A stretch of DNA of 6,766 nt, taken from positions 1 to 6,766 of the forward strand of contig DQOT01000218.1 in assembly GCA_015658495.1 (NCBI GenBank), read 5' to 3'. The first letter of the stretch is position 1. Each line of letters begins with the position of its first letter. The DNA comes from Fidelibacterota bacterium. GTDB lineage: Bacteria > Fidelibacterota > Marinisomatia > Marinisomatales > UBA1611. The position numbers were made by a program, and so were the translations under genes. Below are positions 6,345 to 6,766 of the stretch, piece by piece. The notes under the pieces are model-generated. The model saw only the letters and a list, made by a program, of their open reading frames with translations. It was not told where the DNA came from and did no database searches.

Positions 6345-6766
6345 ATGAATATTAAGCAAACAAGTTCAGGCGTAACCTTTATTGAAGTCATGACGGCCAC
6401 CGTTATTATTTCCATTGCTTGTATTGGTCTGCTCATGGGTATTGTGCACGCCAGAAGTGAACTTCATGCCTTGGAAGTTAAAGAACGGGCAACGGAAGAA
6501 TTGCTCAATTATATGGAATATTGGAAAGGAAGAGTGGCAGATGGTCAATTGTCTCCATCAGAACGTGCCGGCGATCTGGATGGAAAAGAAATATATTTAG
6601 TGGGTTCCCAAGGTAAACGGTACACACTTAAAGCACAACTCTATTATGAATTAAATCAGTTAGACAGACATACAAATTACGGCGTTACAGATTTCAAACG
6701 TTATGAACTTATTTGCTGGATACAATGGAGTGACTTTTTCGCAACACCCCCGAGTCGGTATGCTGG
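6345..6766 (+). CDS. Minor pilin / pseudopilin, PilV- or GspI-like (3' end outside window)
   Basis: A reading frame from ATG 6345 stays open to the window end (140 codons plus two bases). It begins MNIKQTSSG followed by VTFIEVMTATVIISIACIGLLMGIV, a prepilin leader and helix with cleavage expected between G9 and V10 and the conserved Glu at mature position 5 (E14). The residue after cleavage is Val rather than the usual Phe. The later part (SELHALEVKERATEELLNYM) resembles the helix of PilV/GspI-type minor subunits, which assemble near the pilus tip. The body contains CWIQWSDF near the visible end; the remaining C-terminus is missing. The start is three bases after the pilT stop and has no Shine-Dalgarno motif, so expression probably depends on coupling to pilT. 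The prepilin assignment is firm; the PilV/GspI subtype is a guess. Confidence 0.85.
   Translation, partial: MNIKQTSSGVTFIEVMTATVIISIACIGLLMGIVHARSELHALEVKERATEELLNYMEYWKGRVADGQLSPSERAGDLDGKEIYLVGSQGKRYTLKAQLYYELNQLDRHTNYGVTDFKRYELICWIQWSDFFATPPSRYA

Noticed and set aside
6415..6600. Short + strand reading frame inside the last gene
   Set aside because: It overlaps the minor pilin in another frame; the prepilin frame from 6345 has a clear class III leader and stays open to the window end.
1..6766. CRISPR array, tRNA/rRNA gene, insertion sequence or phage genes
   Set aside because: No direct repeat-spacer pattern, cloverleaf, transposase motif or terminal inverted repeat was seen, and coding sequence covers nearly the whole window.

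Overview
The window reads as bacterial chromosome from a Gram-negative member of the FCB (Fibrobacterota-Chlorobiota-Bacteroidota) side of the tree. The best guess is a Marinimicrobia/SAR406-like marine lineage; Calditrichota or Ignavibacteriota are alternatives. This rests on two secreted proteins that end in the roughly 90-residue 'PNPFNP' C-terminal sorting domain typical of type IX secretion cargo in these groups, on the modest GC content, and on a type IV pilus operon of the general Gram-negative kind. No rRNA or other phylogenetic marker is present, so the assignment is inference. All genes are on the + strand and no stretch longer than about 130 bases lacks a gene.

Left part (1-4736), secreted proteins. 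The window opens inside a small secreted protein (1-723, start just outside). Its signal peptide is visible, followed by a beta-rich, possibly lipocalin-like body and a C-terminal sorting domain. After 38 bases comes a very large secreted metalloprotease (762-4736, 1324 aa). Its parts, in order, are a signal peptide, an M6-type propeptide, an M6 (immune inhibitor A-like) metzincin domain with HEFFHVLGAPD and a Met-turn, a BACON/ASH-like Ig domain that appears split by an inserted beta-sandwich, an unnamed alpha-rich module with an EEILHFVH motif and an EF-hand-like loop, three RTX calcium-binding nonapeptides with their usual downstream flank, and a C-terminal sorting domain. A good intrinsic terminator at 4747-4770 closes this unit.

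Right part (4771-6766), type IV pilus genes. Downstream of the terminator lie an imperfect dyad, a candidate -10 box and a strong Shine-Dalgarno sequence. They precede a type IV pilin-like gene (4869-5282), then pilT, the retraction ATPase (5289-6341), then the beginning of a minor pilin/pseudopilin gene (6345 to the window end). Junctions of 6 and 3 bases indicate one operon with probable translational coupling. PilT would power pilus retraction, the first pilin would be a fibre subunit, and the second a minor subunit. Assembly genes (pilB, pilC, pilD, secretin) are not in view.

The most unusual item is the metalloprotease. It combines an M6 catalytic domain, an RTX-associated module with a degenerate zincin-like motif, and a type IX-style export tag. 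Most other content is ordinary for this kind of bacterium.
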